From: Massilia rubra
GTDB taxonomy: Bacteria > Pseudomonadota > Gammaproteobacteria > Burkholderiales > Burkholderiaceae_D
Length of the DNA stretch: 64,000 nucleotides
Reading direction: 5' to 3'
Assembly (NCBI RefSeq): GCF_011682065.1
Contig: NZ_VUYU01000012.1
Span: forward strand, 1 to 64,000
The notes beneath the pieces are model-generated. The model searched no databases and was not told the origin of the DNA. It saw only the letters and a list, made by a program, of their open reading frames with translations. The position numbers and the translations under genes were made by a program. This document shows positions 1 to 8,463 of this stretch, one piece after another (position 1 is the first letter of the stretch; each line of letters starts with the position of its first letter).

Positions 1-1
1 A

Positions 2-883
2 CAAGCCGCGCCGCCCGCGCCTGTACAACAAGCGGCGCCGCCGGCCAGCGTACCGGCCATGAATTCGGCGCGCGCCGCCATCAATGCCGCTCTCGAAGCG
101 GCGCGTTCGGCCAGCCGTGGGCAAAACTCGCCGCCGCGCCGTCCGACGGCGATGTCGAACCAGGCCGCCGCCAGCGCCGCCGCCGCCGCGCCGCCGGCCC
201 CCGCAGCGGATCCCGAGCCCGAGCCCGCACCGAAGCCGCCGCCGCCGTGGGAGCAGGGCGAACCGCAGGCCGCCGCGCCGCAGCCCATGCCGGCGCCACC
301 GCCCGCGCCGCCGATGCCCGAAGCGCACTATCCCGACATGCAGGACGACGGCGAGCCGCCGTCGTGGGTCACCGAATTTTCCGACGACACCGCCGTCGCG
401 CAAGAGGCGCCGCCGGCAGCGGCCGCACGCGCTCCCGCGCGGCCGCGCCCCGTCTACGTCATCACCCCGGTTCCCGACCTCGACTGGGACGGCAACTGGC
501 CGGCCCTGGCCGCCGGCCTGGTGCTGCGCGGCGTGTCGCAGCAACTGGCGCTGCAAACGGAGCTGGTGTCGTGCGTGGTCGACGCTAAGGTCACCACCTT
601 CAGCCTGCGCGTGCCGATCGACACCCTGCGCGCCAGCGGCAATACCGAAAAACTGTGCGCGGCGCTGCAGGAGCGCTTCGCCAATACCAAGATCCACCTC
701 GAGATCGACATCGGCCCGGTGTGGTACACCGCCAGCGCCGAAGCGATCGCGTACCGCGAAGAGTGCCAGCGCGTGGCCGAGGAAACCGTGGCCAACGATC
801 CTTTCGTCAAGGACGTGATGCGCGACCTTGGCGCGTTCATCGTGCCCGGCTCGGTGCGTCCCGCCCCGAGCGCGCCGGCGTAA
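2..883 (+). CDS. dnaX: DNA polymerase III subunit gamma/tau, C-terminal part (5' truncated by window)
   Basis: The frame is open from base 2, so the gene enters from the left and only the last 293 codons are present. The first part is a low-complexity Ala/Pro linker typical of the tau tail. A folded block follows from about base 450 (starting [20 protein letters not shown]), matching the C-terminal tau domain that contacts the polymerase alpha subunit. The N-terminal AAA+ clamp-loader ATPase lies outside the window. The identification is supported by the invariant downstream order ybaB then recR, a widely conserved dnaX-ybaB-recR cluster. The 46-base gap to ybaB suggests co-transcription. Confidence 0.9.
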   Translation, partial: QAAPPAPVQQAAPPASVPAMNSARAAINAALEAARSASRGQNSPPRRPTAMSNQAAASAAAAAPPAPAADPEPEPAPKPPPPWEQGEPQAAAPQPMPAPPPAPPMPEAHYPDMQDDGEPPSWVTEFSDDTAVAQEAPPAAAARAPARPRPVYVITPVPDLDWDGNWPALAAGLVLRGVSQQLALQTELVSCVVDAKVTTFSLRVPIDTLRASGNTEKLCAALQERFANTKIHLEIDIGPVWYTASAEAIAYREECQRVAEETVANDPFVKDVMRDLGAFIVPGSVRPAPSAPA

Positions 884-929
884 ACCGAACCACCTATTTT
901 CTAATTCCTTACATTCCCGGAGAATCACC

Positions 930-1256
930 ATGATGAAGAACCAGCTCGCAGGCTTGATGAAACAGGCGCAAGCCATGCAGGACAACATGAAGAAGGCGCA
1001 GGAGCAGTTGGCGACCGTCGAAGTCGAAGGCCAGTCCGGCGCCGGCCTCGTGAAGATCGTCATGACGTGCAAGAACGACGTCAAGCGCGTCACCATCGAC
1101 CCGTCGCTGCTGGCCGACGACAAGGACATGCTGGAAGACCTGGTCGCCGCCGCCTTCAACGACGCCGTGCGCAAGGCGGAAGCAACGTCCGCCGAAAAAC
1201 TCGGTGGCCTGTCGGCCGGCATGCAGCTGCCGCCTGGCTTCAAGATGCCTTTCTGA
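930..1256 (+). CDS. ybaB: YbaB/EbfC family nucleoid-associated protein
   Basis: A 108-residue protein of the usual YbaB size. It has the characteristic start [17 protein letters not shown], a long amphipathic N-terminal helix, then the strand-rich core with [18 protein letters not shown] and a Met/Pro-rich tail. The family forms dimers that bind DNA and is nearly always found between dnaX and recR, as here. The start at 930 follows a GGAGA box (919-923) at good spacing; a longer in-frame extension upstream overlaps dnaX and has no family similarity. Only 16 bases separate it from recR. Confidence 0.95.
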   Translation: MMKNQLAGLMKQAQAMQDNMKKAQEQLATVEVEGQSGAGLVKIVMTCKNDVKRVTIDPSLLADDKDMLEDLVAAAFNDAVRKAEATSAEKLGGLSAGMQLPPGFKMPF

Positions 1257-1272
1257 GGCATAGTCCACCCAC

Positions 1273-1863
1273 ATGTCCAAATCGCTCGACTTCCTGACCG
1301 AAGCGCTGCGCCGCTTGCCCGGCGTCGGCCCGAAGTCGGCGCAACGCATGGCTTTCCACCTGCTGCAGCACGACCGCGAGGGCGCAGCCATGCTCTCGCG
1401 CGCGCTGTACCAGGCAGTCGACGCGGTGCATCACTGCGCGCTGTGTAACACCTTCTCCGAAACCGAGGTGTGCGACCTGTGCCTCGACGAGCAGCGCGAC
1501 AGCGCCTTGCTGTGCGTGGTCGAAACCCCGGCCGACCAGATGATGATCGAGCAGACCCTGACTTACAAGGGCCGCTACTTCATCCTCATGGGTCGCCTGT
1601 CGCCGCTCGACGGCATCGGCCCCAAGGACATCCATCTCGAAAAACTGCTGGTGCGCGCGGCCGACGGCGTGGTCGGCGAAGTGGTCCTGGCGACCAACTT
1701 CACCAACGAAGGCGAAGCGACCGCGCACTACATCAGCGAGATGCTCAAGGCGCGCGGCCTGAAGGTCAGCCGCCTCGCGCGCGGCGTGCCGGTCGGCGGC
1801 GAGCTCGAATACGTCGATCCCGGCACCATCGCGCGCGCGATGCTGGACCGGCGCAGTACCTGA
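1273..1863 (+). CDS. recR: Recombination mediator protein RecR
   Basis: A 196-residue protein of the expected RecR length. It has the N-terminal helix-hairpin-helix region ([20 protein letters not shown]), a C4 zinc finger ([16 protein letters not shown], about residues 57-72) and a Toprim-like region starting [16 protein letters not shown]. RecR acts with RecO (and RecF) to load RecA on SSB-coated single-stranded DNA. It is the third gene of the dnaX-ybaB-recR operon. Its stop codon shares one base with the start of the next gene (TGATG at 1861-1865), implying translational coupling. Confidence 0.96.
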   Translation: MSKSLDFLTEALRRLPGVGPKSAQRMAFHLLQHDREGAAMLSRALYQAVDAVHHCALCNTFSETEVCDLCLDEQRDSALLCVVETPADQMMIEQTLTYKGRYFILMGRLSPLDGIGPKDIHLEKLLVRAADGVVGEVVLATNFTNEGEATAHYISEMLKARGLKVSRLARGVPVGGELEYVDPGTIARAMLDRRST

Positions 1864-3083
1864 TGACGGCGGCGGCTTCCAAAACCAGCGCGCTGGCAGG
1901 CCTCAAGGTGCTCGAACTGGGCACCTTGATCGCCGGTCCGTTCTGCGCGCGCATGCTGGCCGAATTCGGCGCCGACGTGATCAAGGTCGAAGCGCCCGAC
2001 GGCGGCGACCCGATCCGCCAGTGGCGCATCCTCAAGGACGGCACCTCGCTGTGGTGGTCGGTCCAGTCGCGCAACAAGAAAAGCATCACCCTCAACATGA
2101 AAGACGAACGCGGCCGCGCCATCGCCCGCCAACTGGCGCTGGAAGCGGACATCATCATCGAAAACTACCGCCCCGGCGTGCTCGAAAAATGGGGCATCGG
2201 GTATGAAGCGATCAAGGCCCTCAACCCGGCCGCGATCATGGTGCGCCTGTCCGGCTTCGGCCAGACCGGACCGATGAAAGACCAGCCGGGCTTCGGCGCC
2301 ATCGGCGAGTCGATGGGCGGGCTGCGCTACGTGTCGGGCCACGCCGACCGCCCGCCGGTGCGGGTGGGCGTGTCGATCGGCGACTCGGTGGCCGCTTTGC
2401 ACGGCGTGATCGGCGCCATGATGGCGCTGCGCCACCGCGACGCCACCGGCGGGCGCGTGGCCGGCGAAGGGCAGATGGTCGACGTGGCCCTGTACGAAGC
2501 CGTGTTCAACCTGATGGAGTCGCTGGTGCCCGAGTTCGACCACGCCGGCGTGGTGCGCGAGCGCACCGGCGGCGCGCTGCCGGGCATCGTGCCGTCGAAT
2601 ACCTACACCACCGGCGACGGCGAGAACATCGTCATCGCCGGCAATGGCGACGCCATTTTCAAGCGCCTGATGCTGGCCATGGGCCGCATCGACATGGCGG
2701 GCGACGCGCAACTGGCGCGCAACGACGGGCGCGTCCCGCGCAGCGCCGAGATCGACGAGGCCATTCAAGCCTGGTGCGCCACCCAAAGCATCGACAGCGC
2801 GCTGGCGATCCTGAAGGCGGCCGATGTCCCGGCCGGCAAGATCTACTCGGTGCGCGACATGATGAGCGACCCGCAATTTCTCGCGCGCGAGATGTTCGAG
2901 CAGCACCATTTCAGCGACGGCACGCCGGTCAAGCTGCCGGCCATCACGCCCAAGCTGTCGGCCACGCCCGGCCAGACCCGCTGGCTCGGGCCGACGCTGG
3001 GCCAGCACACCGATGAAGTTCTTGCCAGCCTCGGCTACGATGCGGACGCGATTGCCGCCTTGAGGCAAGCTCAGGTGCTGTAA
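1863..3083 (+). CDS. CaiB/BaiF family (class III) CoA-transferase
   Basis: A 406-residue protein of the formyl-CoA transferase/CaiB fold. The N-terminal LAGLKVLELGTLIAGPFCAR and the following AEFGADVIKVEAPDGGDP are hallmark motifs; the Asp of the family active site is expected in the region after KPGFGAIGES-like residues (about 140-175). It moves CoA between carboxylic acids, but the substrate cannot be told from sequence. The start at 1863 overlaps the recR stop by one base. An in-frame upstream extension into recR is rejected because homology starts at the ATG. Its place behind recR is probably positional rather than functional. Confidence 0.9.
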   Translation: MTAAASKTSALAGLKVLELGTLIAGPFCARMLAEFGADVIKVEAPDGGDPIRQWRILKDGTSLWWSVQSRNKKSITLNMKDERGRAIARQLALEADIIIENYRPGVLEKWGIGYEAIKALNPAAIMVRLSGFGQTGPMKDQPGFGAIGESMGGLRYVSGHADRPPVRVGVSIGDSVAALHGVIGAMMALRHRDATGGRVAGEGQMVDVALYEAVFNLMESLVPEFDHAGVVRERTGGALPGIVPSNTYTTGDGENIVIAGNGDAIFKRLMLAMGRIDMAGDAQLARNDGRVPRSAEIDEAIQAWCATQSIDSALAILKAADVPAGKIYSVRDMMSDPQFLAREMFEQHHFSDGTPVKLPAITPKLSATPGQTRWLGPTLGQHTDEVLASLGYDADAIAALRQAQVL

Positions 3084-3162
3084 GGGCGCGTCCGCGAGCG
3101 CATCCCCAGCTTGCGCACCGTCCGTTTGCGTGCGCTCAAACTTCCCGTTTTTTCCACTGCTA

Positions 3163-3190
3163 TGGTGGGCTTTCCCAACTGAGCCCACCA
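3163..3190 (+). promoter_or_regulatory. Inverted repeat abutting the glycosyltransferase start codon
   Basis: TGGTGGGCT (3163-3171) and AGCCCACCA (3182-3190) form a perfect 9-bp stem with a 10-base loop. It ends two bases before the ATG at 3193. No purine-rich Shine-Dalgarno sequence is visible outside the stem, so folding would cover the whole ribosome landing site. It has no trailing T-run, so it is not a clean intrinsic terminator for the upstream gene. A role in translational control is inference. Confidence 0.45.
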
Positions 3191-3192
3191 GC

Positions 3193-4329
3193 ATGCACCT
3201 CGTCGACATCACCATGTTTTATGCCGCGGAAGGCGGCGGCGTGAGCACCTATCTCAACGCCAAGGCGGCCTGGCTGGCGCGGCGCAGCCGCGTGCGTCAC
3301 ACCATCCTCAGCACCAACGTCGACAACCGCGCCGGCCCGCCCGCCTTGCGGCGCGTGCCCGCCCTGGCCGTTCCGGGCATGCACGGCTTTCGCGTGCCGC
3401 GCACGGTCGGGGCGCCCGCGCGCCTGATGCTCGGCCTGCAGCCCGACCTGATCGAAGCGGGCGACGCCTTCCACGCCGCATGGGCGGCCTTGCGCGTACG
3501 GCGCCGGCTGGGCGTGCCGGCGGTGGCCTTTTATCACTCCGACCTGCAGCGCCTGGTGCATGAACGCTTCGGTCCGGGCGCGCGCTGCGCCGCCGGCGCC
3601 TACCTGGCGCACCTGTACCGCCAGTTCGACCTGGTGCTCGCGCCAAGCCGGCTGATGGTGCACCAGCTGGCCGCCATCGGCGTGCGGGGCGCGGTGCACC
3701 AGCCGCTCGGGATCGACATCAATACGTTCACGCCACAGCGTCGCACCGAATCGCTGCGCCAGGAACTGGGCGTCCCGCCCGACACCCGCCTGCTGGTCTA
3801 CGCCGGCCGCTTCACCGCCGAGAAAAAGCTGGCGGTGCTGAGCGACGCGGTGGCCAGGCTCGGGCCGCCATACCACCTGCTGCTGATCGGCGGCGGGGGC
3901 GAGGCGCCGCGTTGCGCCCGCACCAGCGTGATCAGATTCCAGCGCGACCAGTGCGTGCTGGCGCGCCTGCTGGCCAGTTGCGATGTGCTGGTCCATCCGG
4001 GCGACTGCGAAACCTTCGGCCTGATCGTGCCCGAGGCGATGGCATGCGGCTTGCCGGTGGTGGGCACGCGCGGCGGCAGCGTGGCCGAACTGATCGACGA
4101 GCGCACCGGCATCGTGGTTGAGCCGAACAGCGTCGATGGCCTGGCGGCCGGCATCGAAGCGATCTACGGCCAGGACCTGGCCGGCATGGCGCGCGCGGCG
4201 GCGCGCAAGGCGCGCGAGCAGTACGACTGGAACCGCATCATGCCGCAGCTGATGAACCGCTATGCCGGCTTGCTGGCGTCGCGCGCGCGCGCCGACCTGG
4301 AGGCCGAACGTGTCTGCGCCACCGAATGA
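3193..4329 (+). CDS. GT4-family glycosyltransferase
   Basis: A 378-residue GT-B fold glycosyltransferase. The N-terminal domain begins with HLVDITMFYAAEGGGVSTYL, the glycine-rich acceptor-side loop. The C-terminal nucleotide-sugar domain has RLLVYAGRFTAEKKLAVLSD and the retaining GT4 signature ETFGLIVPEAMACGLPVVG with its EX7E glutamates. The start was placed at 3193 because the family begins there; upstream in-frame codons are not conserved-looking. The stop overlaps the next gene by 20 bases, so the two are co-translated. Sugar donor and acceptor are unknown; a lipid- or envelope-glycan role is likely from the neighbouring deacetylase. Confidence 0.88.
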   Translation: MHLVDITMFYAAEGGGVSTYLNAKAAWLARRSRVRHTILSTNVDNRAGPPALRRVPALAVPGMHGFRVPRTVGAPARLMLGLQPDLIEAGDAFHAAWAALRVRRRLGVPAVAFYHSDLQRLVHERFGPGARCAAGAYLAHLYRQFDLVLAPSRLMVHQLAAIGVRGAVHQPLGIDINTFTPQRRTESLRQELGVPPDTRLLVYAGRFTAEKKLAVLSDAVARLGPPYHLLLIGGGGEAPRCARTSVIRFQRDQCVLARLLASCDVLVHPGDCETFGLIVPEAMACGLPVVGTRGGSVAELIDERTGIVVEPNSVDGLAAGIEAIYGQDLAGMARAAARKAREQYDWNRIMPQLMNRYAGLLASRARADLEAERVCATE

Positions 4330-5413
4330 GCATGAGCGCGTGTGGACTGGCCCGGAGACGGTGTGCCGACCCGCGCCGCCGGATCAGCGGGCGGCGCTGT
4401 GCGTCGTCATCCACGACGTGGCGCCGGCCACCTGGCCCGACTGCCTGCGCCTGTCGCAGGCCGTGCGCGAGGTCGCGGACGTGGCGTTGACGTGGCTGGT
4501 GGTGCCGCGCTGGCACGGCAGCGAGGCGCGTTCGCCGGTGTTCGAAGCGGCGCTCGACGGCTTGCTGGCCGACGGGCACGAACTGGCCCTGCATGGCTAC
4601 AGCCACCTCGATACCGCCGCGCGCTCAAGCGGCTGGCGTAGCCGTTTCCTGCGCGGGGTCTACACCGAAGGGGAGGGCGAGTTCGCCGCGCTGGACGTGG
4701 GCGAGGCGCGCCGCCGCATCGCGCTGGGGCGGGCGTGGTTCGACGCACGCGGCTGGCCCGTGAGCGGCTTCATCGCGCCCGCGTGGCTGCTTGGCGATGG
4801 CGCCTGGGAGGCGCTGCGCGCTTCTCCGTTCATTTACACGACGACGTGGCGTCATTTTCATTGCTTGATGCCGAGGGAGGCGCAGTCAGGCCAGCCGCCA
4901 TCGAGCCCGCAGCCCGCGCAGCCACAGCCGTGCCCGGAGCCCGCGCAGCCGCCGCCCGTACCGCAGCAACGCGAACCGCGAGAGTCCGGTCTGCATCAAT
5001 CCGCGCAGCTGCAACGCCAGCTTATGCCGCAGTCCTCAAAACCGTCGTTCCCGCGCAGGCGGGAACCCAAGTTCGCCGCGCCGATACCGCCTCGTCCCGA
5101 GGCCTTACTCTCCCCCTCCCTCGTGTACGCCGCGCGCAACCGTACCGGCCGCATCGTCTCCCCGCCCGCCGCATGGATGCTCGCCTGGCTGCTGCGCGAC
5201 GCGCCGCTGGTGCGCCTGGCCCTGCACCCGCGCGACGCCCGCCATCCCGCTCTACTGCGCCACGCGCAAACACTCATCGCGCACCTGCTGCAAACGCGCG
5301 TGGCGCTGACCAAGGCCGGCTTCGCCCGTCAATGGCCCAGCGTGGCCTGGCGCTACCAGGACGGCCCCCAATACCCGCCCAGCGACCAGTGCGAGCGCCC
5401 CAGCGCCCCATAG
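4310..5413 (+). CDS. DUF2334-type polysaccharide deacetylase with in-frame REP-containing insert
   Basis: A 367-residue protein starting at GTG 4310 behind a GGAGG box. The NodB-like fold motifs are present: VVIHDVAPATW (metal-binding Asp), then HGYSHLD (HxxxH metal ligands) and a PxWLLG region around residue 160. At about residue 188 the domain is interrupted by about 76 residues rich in Pro, Gln and Arg (4874-5101). The normal C-terminal segment then resumes at LSPSLVYAARNRTGR. The insert encodes a REP-like palindrome (5043-5073). Relatives are usually about 250-290 residues, so the length is explained by the insert; whether the enzyme still folds is uncertain. The 3' end overlaps the convergent lipoprotein gene by 61 bases. 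Confidence 0.8.
   Translation: MSAPPNEHERVWTGPETVCRPAPPDQRAALCVVIHDVAPATWPDCLRLSQAVREVADVALTWLVVPRWHGSEARSPVFEAALDGLLADGHELALHGYSHLDTAARSSGWRSRFLRGVYTEGEGEFAALDVGEARRRIALGRAWFDARGWPVSGFIAPAWLLGDGAWEALRASPFIYTTTWRHFHCLMPREAQSGQPPSSPQPAQPQPCPEPAQPPPVPQQREPRESGLHQSAQLQRQLMPQSSKPSFPRRREPKFAAPIPPRPEALLSPSLVYAARNRTGRIVSPPAAWMLAWLLRDAPLVRLALHPRDARHPALLRHAQTLIAHLLQTRVALTKAGFARQWPSVAWRYQDGPQYPPSDQCERPSAP
5043..5073 (+). repeat. REP-like palindrome inside the deacetylase gene
   Basis: The sequence has the core TTCCCGCGCAGGCGGGAA, a stem of complementary C/G runs, preceded by CGTCG and followed by CCCAAGTT. The same layout recurs between genes at 8338-8424 and 60771-60895. Read in frame it gives the peptide PSFPRRREPKF, a typical translation product of such repeats. 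Confidence 0.75.
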
Positions 5414-5637
5414 TAGTGCGGATAGCCATAGCGCTGCAGATCGTCGCGCGCGCTAAGCTGCAACACGCAATTGCGCCAGGTATCCGAGTTGGACGGATAG
5501 CCCAGCTTCGAGCACGCCGGCCCGTACACCACCATGGTGCGTTCCATCTCCGCCTGCGCCGCGGCGGCCCTTTGCTGCGGCGTGGCGCAGCCCGCCAGCA
5601 GCAGCGCGCCCATGCACACCGACATCAACTTATGCAT
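5353..5637 (-). CDS. Small outer-membrane-type lipoprotein, unknown function
   Basis: A 94-residue precursor beginning MHKLMSVCMGALLLAGCATP: a short positive N-terminus, a hydrophobic stretch and a lipobox LLAGC with Cys17 as the lipidation site. Lack of Asp at +2 predicts outer-membrane sorting. The mature part has two further Cys residues and a Tyr/Trp/Gly-rich end. The start at 5637 has an AAGGAGAG box just upstream; a longer in-frame start has none. It converges on and overlaps the deacetylase gene by 61 bases. An FNR-like site lies about 90 bases upstream. No specific family is recognised. Confidence 0.8.
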   Translation of the reverse strand: MHKLMSVCMGALLLAGCATPQQRAAAAQAEMERTMVVYGPACSKLGYPSNSDTWRNCVLQLSARDDLQRYGYPHYYGALGRSHWSLGGYWGPSW

Positions 5638-5653
5638 CGAACTCTCCTTTGTG

Positions 5654-5678
5654 CGCGACCGTTTTGCGCGCGGTCGCG
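5654..5678 (-). promoter_or_regulatory. 5'-UTR hairpin upstream of the lipoprotein gene
   Basis: CGCGACCG (5654-5661) and CGGTCGCG (5671-5678) are perfect 8-bp complements with a 9-base loop. They lie just upstream of the ribosome-binding site of the minus-strand lipoprotein gene. It may stabilise or regulate the leader; no terminator T-run follows. Confidence 0.4.
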
Positions 5679-5719
5679 AATCTCCTTGATATAGCTTAAG
5701 AGGGCGGCAGGGCAGGGGT

Positions 5720-5733
5720 GTGATCCATATCAA
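5720..5733. promoter_or_regulatory. FNR/Anr-like binding site
   Basis: GTGATCCATATCAA matches the FNR consensus TTGAT-N4-ATCAA at 9 of 10 positions. On the minus strand a GCTATA/TATATC -10 candidate (5687-5695) places the box centre about 43-46 bases upstream of the expected transcript start. That is close to the class II activator position of -41.5 for the lipoprotein gene. It could also serve the divergent acylase gene. Confidence 0.45.
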
Positions 5734-5852
5734 ACCGCTACGGGGAACCTCTTAGTTGTTCTAGTCTCGTATCGACGACGGGCGCCAACAATGTTTGCGC
5801 CGATCATGATTTTTCTGGCAAGATGCTTTGCGAAATCAATTCGGGGAGAGTT

Positions 5853-8252
5853 ATGCGTACGCATGGAATCAAAGTCTGGTCGTTGCGGCTGCTGGTCGGC
5901 CTTCTTGTCCTGCTGGTGCTGGCCGCGCTCGCCGTGTGGCTGTACCTGCGCGCCAGCCTGGCCCGGCTCGATGGCGACGTCCAGGCGCCCGGCCTGTCGG
6001 CCCCGGTAACGGTCGCGCGCGACGAGCATGGCGTGCCGCTGATCAGCGGCGAGCGCCGCGCCGACGTGGCCTACGCCACCGGCTTCGTGCATGCGCAGGA
6101 ACGCTTCTTCCAGATGGACCTGCTGCGCCGCGTGGGCGCCGGTGAGTTGGCCGAACTGTTCGGCGCGCGCGCCTTGCCGCGCGACCGCGCCAACCGGCTA
6201 CACCGCTTTCGCGCGCGCGTGGCCGCCTCGCTCAAGCTGCTCAATCCGGCCGACCGCCTGCTGCTCGATCGCTACGTGGCGGGCGTGAACGCCGGGCTCC
6301 ATTCGCTCGGCGCCAACCCCTTCGAATACGCCCTGCTCGGGGTCAAGCCGCGTCCCTGGAGCGCCGACGACTCGCTGCTGGTGGTGTGCGCCATGTACTT
6401 CGACCTGCAAGGCACGGTCGAACCGCGCGAACTGACGCGCGGCTGGCTGCGCGAGCACAGCGACGCCGCGCAACTGGCCTTCCTGCTGCCCGCCGCCAGC
6501 AAATGGGACGCCCCGCTCGACGCCGCCGGCGTCGACTTCACGCCGGCGCCGATCCCGCCCACGCCGCCGGCATGGTGGGGCAAGGCGCGCAAGATCGATG
6601 CGCAGAAAATGGCCTCGGCCGACTTCATCGATTCGGTCGGCAGCAACAACTGGGCCGTGGCCGGCAGCCGCAGCAACGATGGCGCGGCCATTGTCTCCGA
6701 CGACATGCACCTGGGCCTGTCGCTGCCCAACACCTGGTACCGCATGGCGATCCAGTACCCGGACGCCAAAGGCGCGCCAAGGCGCATCGTCGGCGTGACC
6801 CTGCCGGGCGCGCCGCCGGTCATCATCGCCGGCAGCAACGGGCGCGTGGCCTGGGGCTACACCAACAGCTACGCCGACCTGCTCGACCTGGTGATGCTGG
6901 GCCAGGACGCGCAGCGCCCGGGCCAGGTGCGCACCCCGGCCGGCTGGGAAAAACCGACGGCCGTGGTCGAAACCATTTTGGTCAAGGGCGCGCCCGCCGA
7001 GCGCATGACGGTGCACGAAACCTCGCTCGGGCCGGTGCGCGAGACCGACGGCAAGCCGTACGCCATCCATTGGCTGGCGCATGCGCCGGCCTCGCTCAAC
7101 CTCAATCCGATCCGGCTCGAGACGGCTGATACGCTCGACGAAGCGCTGGCGATTGCGGCCACCATCGGCATCCCGTCGCAGAATTTCGTGGGCGGCGACG
7201 ACAAGGGCAATATCGGCTGGACCATCTCCGGCGCGCTGCCGCGCCGCAGCCAGGGCGGCAGCGGCGCCACCTTTCCGCTGCTTGTCGATGGCGGCCAGGC
7301 CAGCTTCGACGGCGCGCTGGCGCCGAGCGATTACCCGCGCGTGGTCAATCCGCCCGGCGGCCAGCTTTCGACCGCGAATGCGCGCCAGTTAAATGGCGCC
7401 GGTGCGCAGATCCTTGGCGACGGCGGCTTCGATATCGGCGCGCGCAACCGCCAGATCCGCGATGCGCTGGCCGCGCTCGGGCCCAAGACCGACGTGGCGG
7501 GCGTGTACGGCGTGGCGCTCGACGACCGCGCGCTGTTCGTGGCGCCGTGGCGCGCGCGCGCCATCAAGGCGCTCGATGCGCCAGCGTTGCAGGGCAAGCC
7601 GCAGCGCGCGCAGTTCCTGGCGCTGTTGAACCAGGGCTGGAGCGGGCGCGCCAGCGTGGAGTCGAGCGGCTACCGGCTGGCGCGCCATTTCATGTGGGCG
7701 CTGGGCGATGTGCTGTTCGAGGGTGTCAATGGCGACCTGGCGCAGCTCCATCCCAAGTCGACCATGGCGCTGGCCACCTCGCGCTGGCCGGAGGTGCTCG
7801 CGCGCCTGCTGGACGAGCAGCCGGCGGCCTGGCTGCCGCCGGGGCATGCGAGCTGGCAGTCGGTGCAGCTGGCGGCGATCGACCGGGTGATTGCGGACCT
7901 GGCGGCCGATGGCGTGCCGTTGGAAAAAGCGACCTGGGGCGAGCGCAATACGGCCGCGATTGCGCATCCGATTGCAGCGGCGGCGCCGTTGCTGGCGCGC
8001 TGGCTGGGCGCACCGGCCGATATGCTGCCGGGAGACGCCAACATGCCGCGCGTGTCGGGGAAAAATTTCGGGCAGTCGCAGCGCCTGACGGTGTCGCCGG
8101 GGAAGGAAGAGCAGGGGGTGTTCAATATGCCGGGTGGGCAGAGCGGGCATCCCTTGTCGCCGTATTTCATGGATGGACACGCGGATTGGGTGGCGGGGAA
8201 ACCAACGCCGTTGCTGCCGGGGGCGGCAAGGCATACGCTGACGTTCAAGTAG
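5853..8252 (+). CDS. Penicillin acylase (penicillin amidase) family protein
   Basis: A 799-residue Ntn-hydrolase precursor. Residues about 7-30 form a hydrophobic signal or anchor segment, placing the enzyme in the periplasm. The alpha chain contains the RRADVAYATGFVHAQERFFQ motif. The autocatalytic cleavage point and nucleophile is Ser264 in VGSNNWAVAG, followed by the beta-chain motif DDMHLGLSLPNTWY. The C-terminal half has the GYTNSYADLLDL and GGQSGHPLSPYF blocks of the family. Such enzymes hydrolyse amides, including beta-lactam side chains and acyl-homoserine lactones; the natural substrate is unknown. The start at 5853 has a strong GGGGAGAG box. Confidence 0.92.
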   Translation: MRTHGIKVWSLRLLVGLLVLLVLAALAVWLYLRASLARLDGDVQAPGLSAPVTVARDEHGVPLISGERRADVAYATGFVHAQERFFQMDLLRRVGAGELAELFGARALPRDRANRLHRFRARVAASLKLLNPADRLLLDRYVAGVNAGLHSLGANPFEYALLGVKPRPWSADDSLLVVCAMYFDLQGTVEPRELTRGWLREHSDAAQLAFLLPAASKWDAPLDAAGVDFTPAPIPPTPPAWWGKARKIDAQKMASADFIDSVGSNNWAVAGSRSNDGAAIVSDDMHLGLSLPNTWYRMAIQYPDAKGAPRRIVGVTLPGAPPVIIAGSNGRVAWGYTNSYADLLDLVMLGQDAQRPGQVRTPAGWEKPTAVVETILVKGAPAERMTVHETSLGPVRETDGKPYAIHWLAHAPASLNLNPIRLETADTLDEALAIAATIGIPSQNFVGGDDKGNIGWTISGALPRRSQGGSGATFPLLVDGGQASFDGALAPSDYPRVVNPPGGQLSTANARQLNGAGAQILGDGGFDIGARNRQIRDALAALGPKTDVAGVYGVALDDRALFVAPWRARAIKALDAPALQGKPQRAQFLALLNQGWSGRASVESSGYRLARHFMWALGDVLFEGVNGDLAQLHPKSTMALATSRWPEVLARLLDEQPAAWLPPGHASWQSVQLAAIDRVIADLAADGVPLEKATWGERNTAAIAHPIAAAAPLLARWLGAPADMLPGDANMPRVSGKNFGQSQRLTVSPGKEEQGVFNMPGGQSGHPLSPYFMDGHADWVAGKPTPLLPGAARHTLTFK

Positions 8253-8257
8253 AATTC

Positions 8258-8284
8258 GTAACGAGTAACGAGTAACGAGTAACG
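8258..8284 (+). repeat. Tandem heptamer (GTAACGA) repeat
   Basis: Three full copies and one partial copy of GTAACGA follow immediately after the acylase stop codon. It is a short tandem repeat that could vary in copy number by slippage. No function is suggested. Confidence 0.7.
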
Positions 8285-8337
8285 CTACCACACGACACGA
8301 CACGCGCCGCGCCGTCGTTCCTGCCACTGGCAGAACC

Positions 8338-8424
8338 GACTTCCCGCGAAGGCGGGAATCCAAGTTCTTCGATAAGCCTTCGACTTCGGCGCGAAATTGG
8401 GTCCCCGCCTTCGCGGGGACGACG
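8338..8424. repeat. Inverted pair of REP elements (REPIN-like)
   Basis: One copy (8338-8366) reads GACTTCCCGCGAAGGCGGGA followed by ATCCAAGTT. The second (8393-8424) is in inverted orientation with AATTGGGTCCCCGCCTTCGC followed by GGGGACGACGG. Each is itself a hairpin, and the two face each other across about 26 bases. They fill the gap between two converging genes, where they could also act as a bidirectional transcript end. Confidence 0.75.
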
Positions 8425-8463
8425 GCTCTGAAGATAACGACTTAAAGATGCAGTGCCCTCGCT

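Noticed and set aside
4910-4990. Pro/Gln-rich stretch as evidence for a frameshift in the deacetylase
   Set aside because: The reading frame is continuous and the conserved C-terminal block resumes in the same frame, so an insertion is the better explanation.
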